A DNA stretch of 45,807 bases. Origin: Pseudomonas graminis. Lineage in GTDB: Bacteria; Pseudomonadota; Gammaproteobacteria; Pseudomonadales; Pseudomonadaceae. Each line of letters opens with the position of its first letter. Position 1 is the first letter of the stretch. The translations under genes were made by a program, and so were the position numbers. This document shows positions 45,652-45,807 of this stretch, piece after piece. The stretch covers positions 1 through 45,807 of the forward strand of contig NZ_SOCR01000012.1 in assembly GCF_004364335.1 (NCBI RefSeq). The letters run 5' to 3'. The notes below the pieces were generated by a model, which was not told where the DNA came from, made no database searches, and saw nothing but the letters and a program-made list of their open reading frames with translations.

Positions 45652-45740
45652 CTGCGAGCTGGCTTGCTGGCGAACCCGATTCCTCCCTCACCGATGATGT
45701 GACTGCCCCGACGCCTTCGCCAGCAAGCCGGCTCCTACGG
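45652..45740. repeat. REPIN of the CCGGCTTGCTGGCGAA class, diverged left arm
   Basis: Facing REP units after the last gene. The left arm reads GCGAGCTGGCTTGCTGGC, with changes from the usual GTAGGAGCCGG; the right arm is intact. The open frame crossing it on the minus strand is an artefact of the repeat. Confidence 0.8.
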
Positions 45741-45807
45741 TTTCGCGTTTCAAGCAGTGGCCAGGTGCAGATCCCTGTCTGCGCCCCGCCGATCAACCCG
45801 GAAACAC

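Noticed and set aside
45587..45796. A 69-codon minus-strand frame at the right end
   Set aside because: Its middle part is a translated REPIN, and no ribosome binding site is seen.

Overview
The window looks like a chromosomal segment of a fluorescens-group Pseudomonas. Three things point there: the gene order ldhA-gacS-two-component pair-cysM-rlmD-relA-mazG-purN-purM-hda, which parallels the P. aeruginosa gacS-relA-purM region; the many GTAGGAGC-type REP/REPIN elements typical of this group; and codon use rich in G and C. All assignments come from reading the sequence and recalled family knowledge; no database search was run.

Layout. 1-7630 is accessory. It holds the tail of a decayed acetyltransferase-like gene, a membrane chemoreceptor with a recognisable FliA (sigma-28) promoter, about 0.9 kb without a gene, and a LysR regulator divergent from a five-gene set (two paralogous short-chain dehydrogenases, an F420-reductase-like NADP enzyme, a SnoaL-like protein, a COG4798 methyltransferase). 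7878-8838 is a two-gene membrane unit ending in a DUF421 protein. 8955-14683 is a signalling island: a KaiC-like double ATPase translationally coupled to a hybrid histidine kinase, divergent from a soluble PAS-PAS receptor with a truncated signalling domain, and convergent with that a receiver-only response regulator. 14923-16734 is an ABC exporter.

16952-19148 appears to be a molybdate-linked locus: an M24 peptidase-like gene, a gamma-glutamylcyclotransferase-like gene, a molbindin (two Mop/TOBE repeats) and a small unknown gene. A ModE-type operator with identical arms lies in front of the first and the last of these. 19424-21558 is the periplasmic catalase-ankyrin pair katB-ankB.

From 21592 on the content is mostly core: an HslJ-like lipoprotein, a zinc-ribbon protein, ldhA, gacS, an OmpR/PhoB-type regulator and kinase pair (the PirRS position, but without pirA), cysM, rlmD, relA, mazG, a DUF2058 protein, a DUF3108 protein, purN-purM, a DUF2066 protein, a PerM-type permease, hda, a sirtuin, and two NlpC/P60 lipoproteins in tandem.

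Repeats shape the second half. Two REPIN classes occur singly between genes. Next to gacS they form a tandem array with a 303-base higher-order period, and related direct repeats lie on both sides of gacS. A different small hairpin family occurs in the first 8 kb. The points most worth following up are the paired ModE boxes, the direct repeats bracketing gacS, the KaiC-kinase-receptor island with its Ser-Tyr phosphosite, and the hairpin family whose loop core is inverted between copies.
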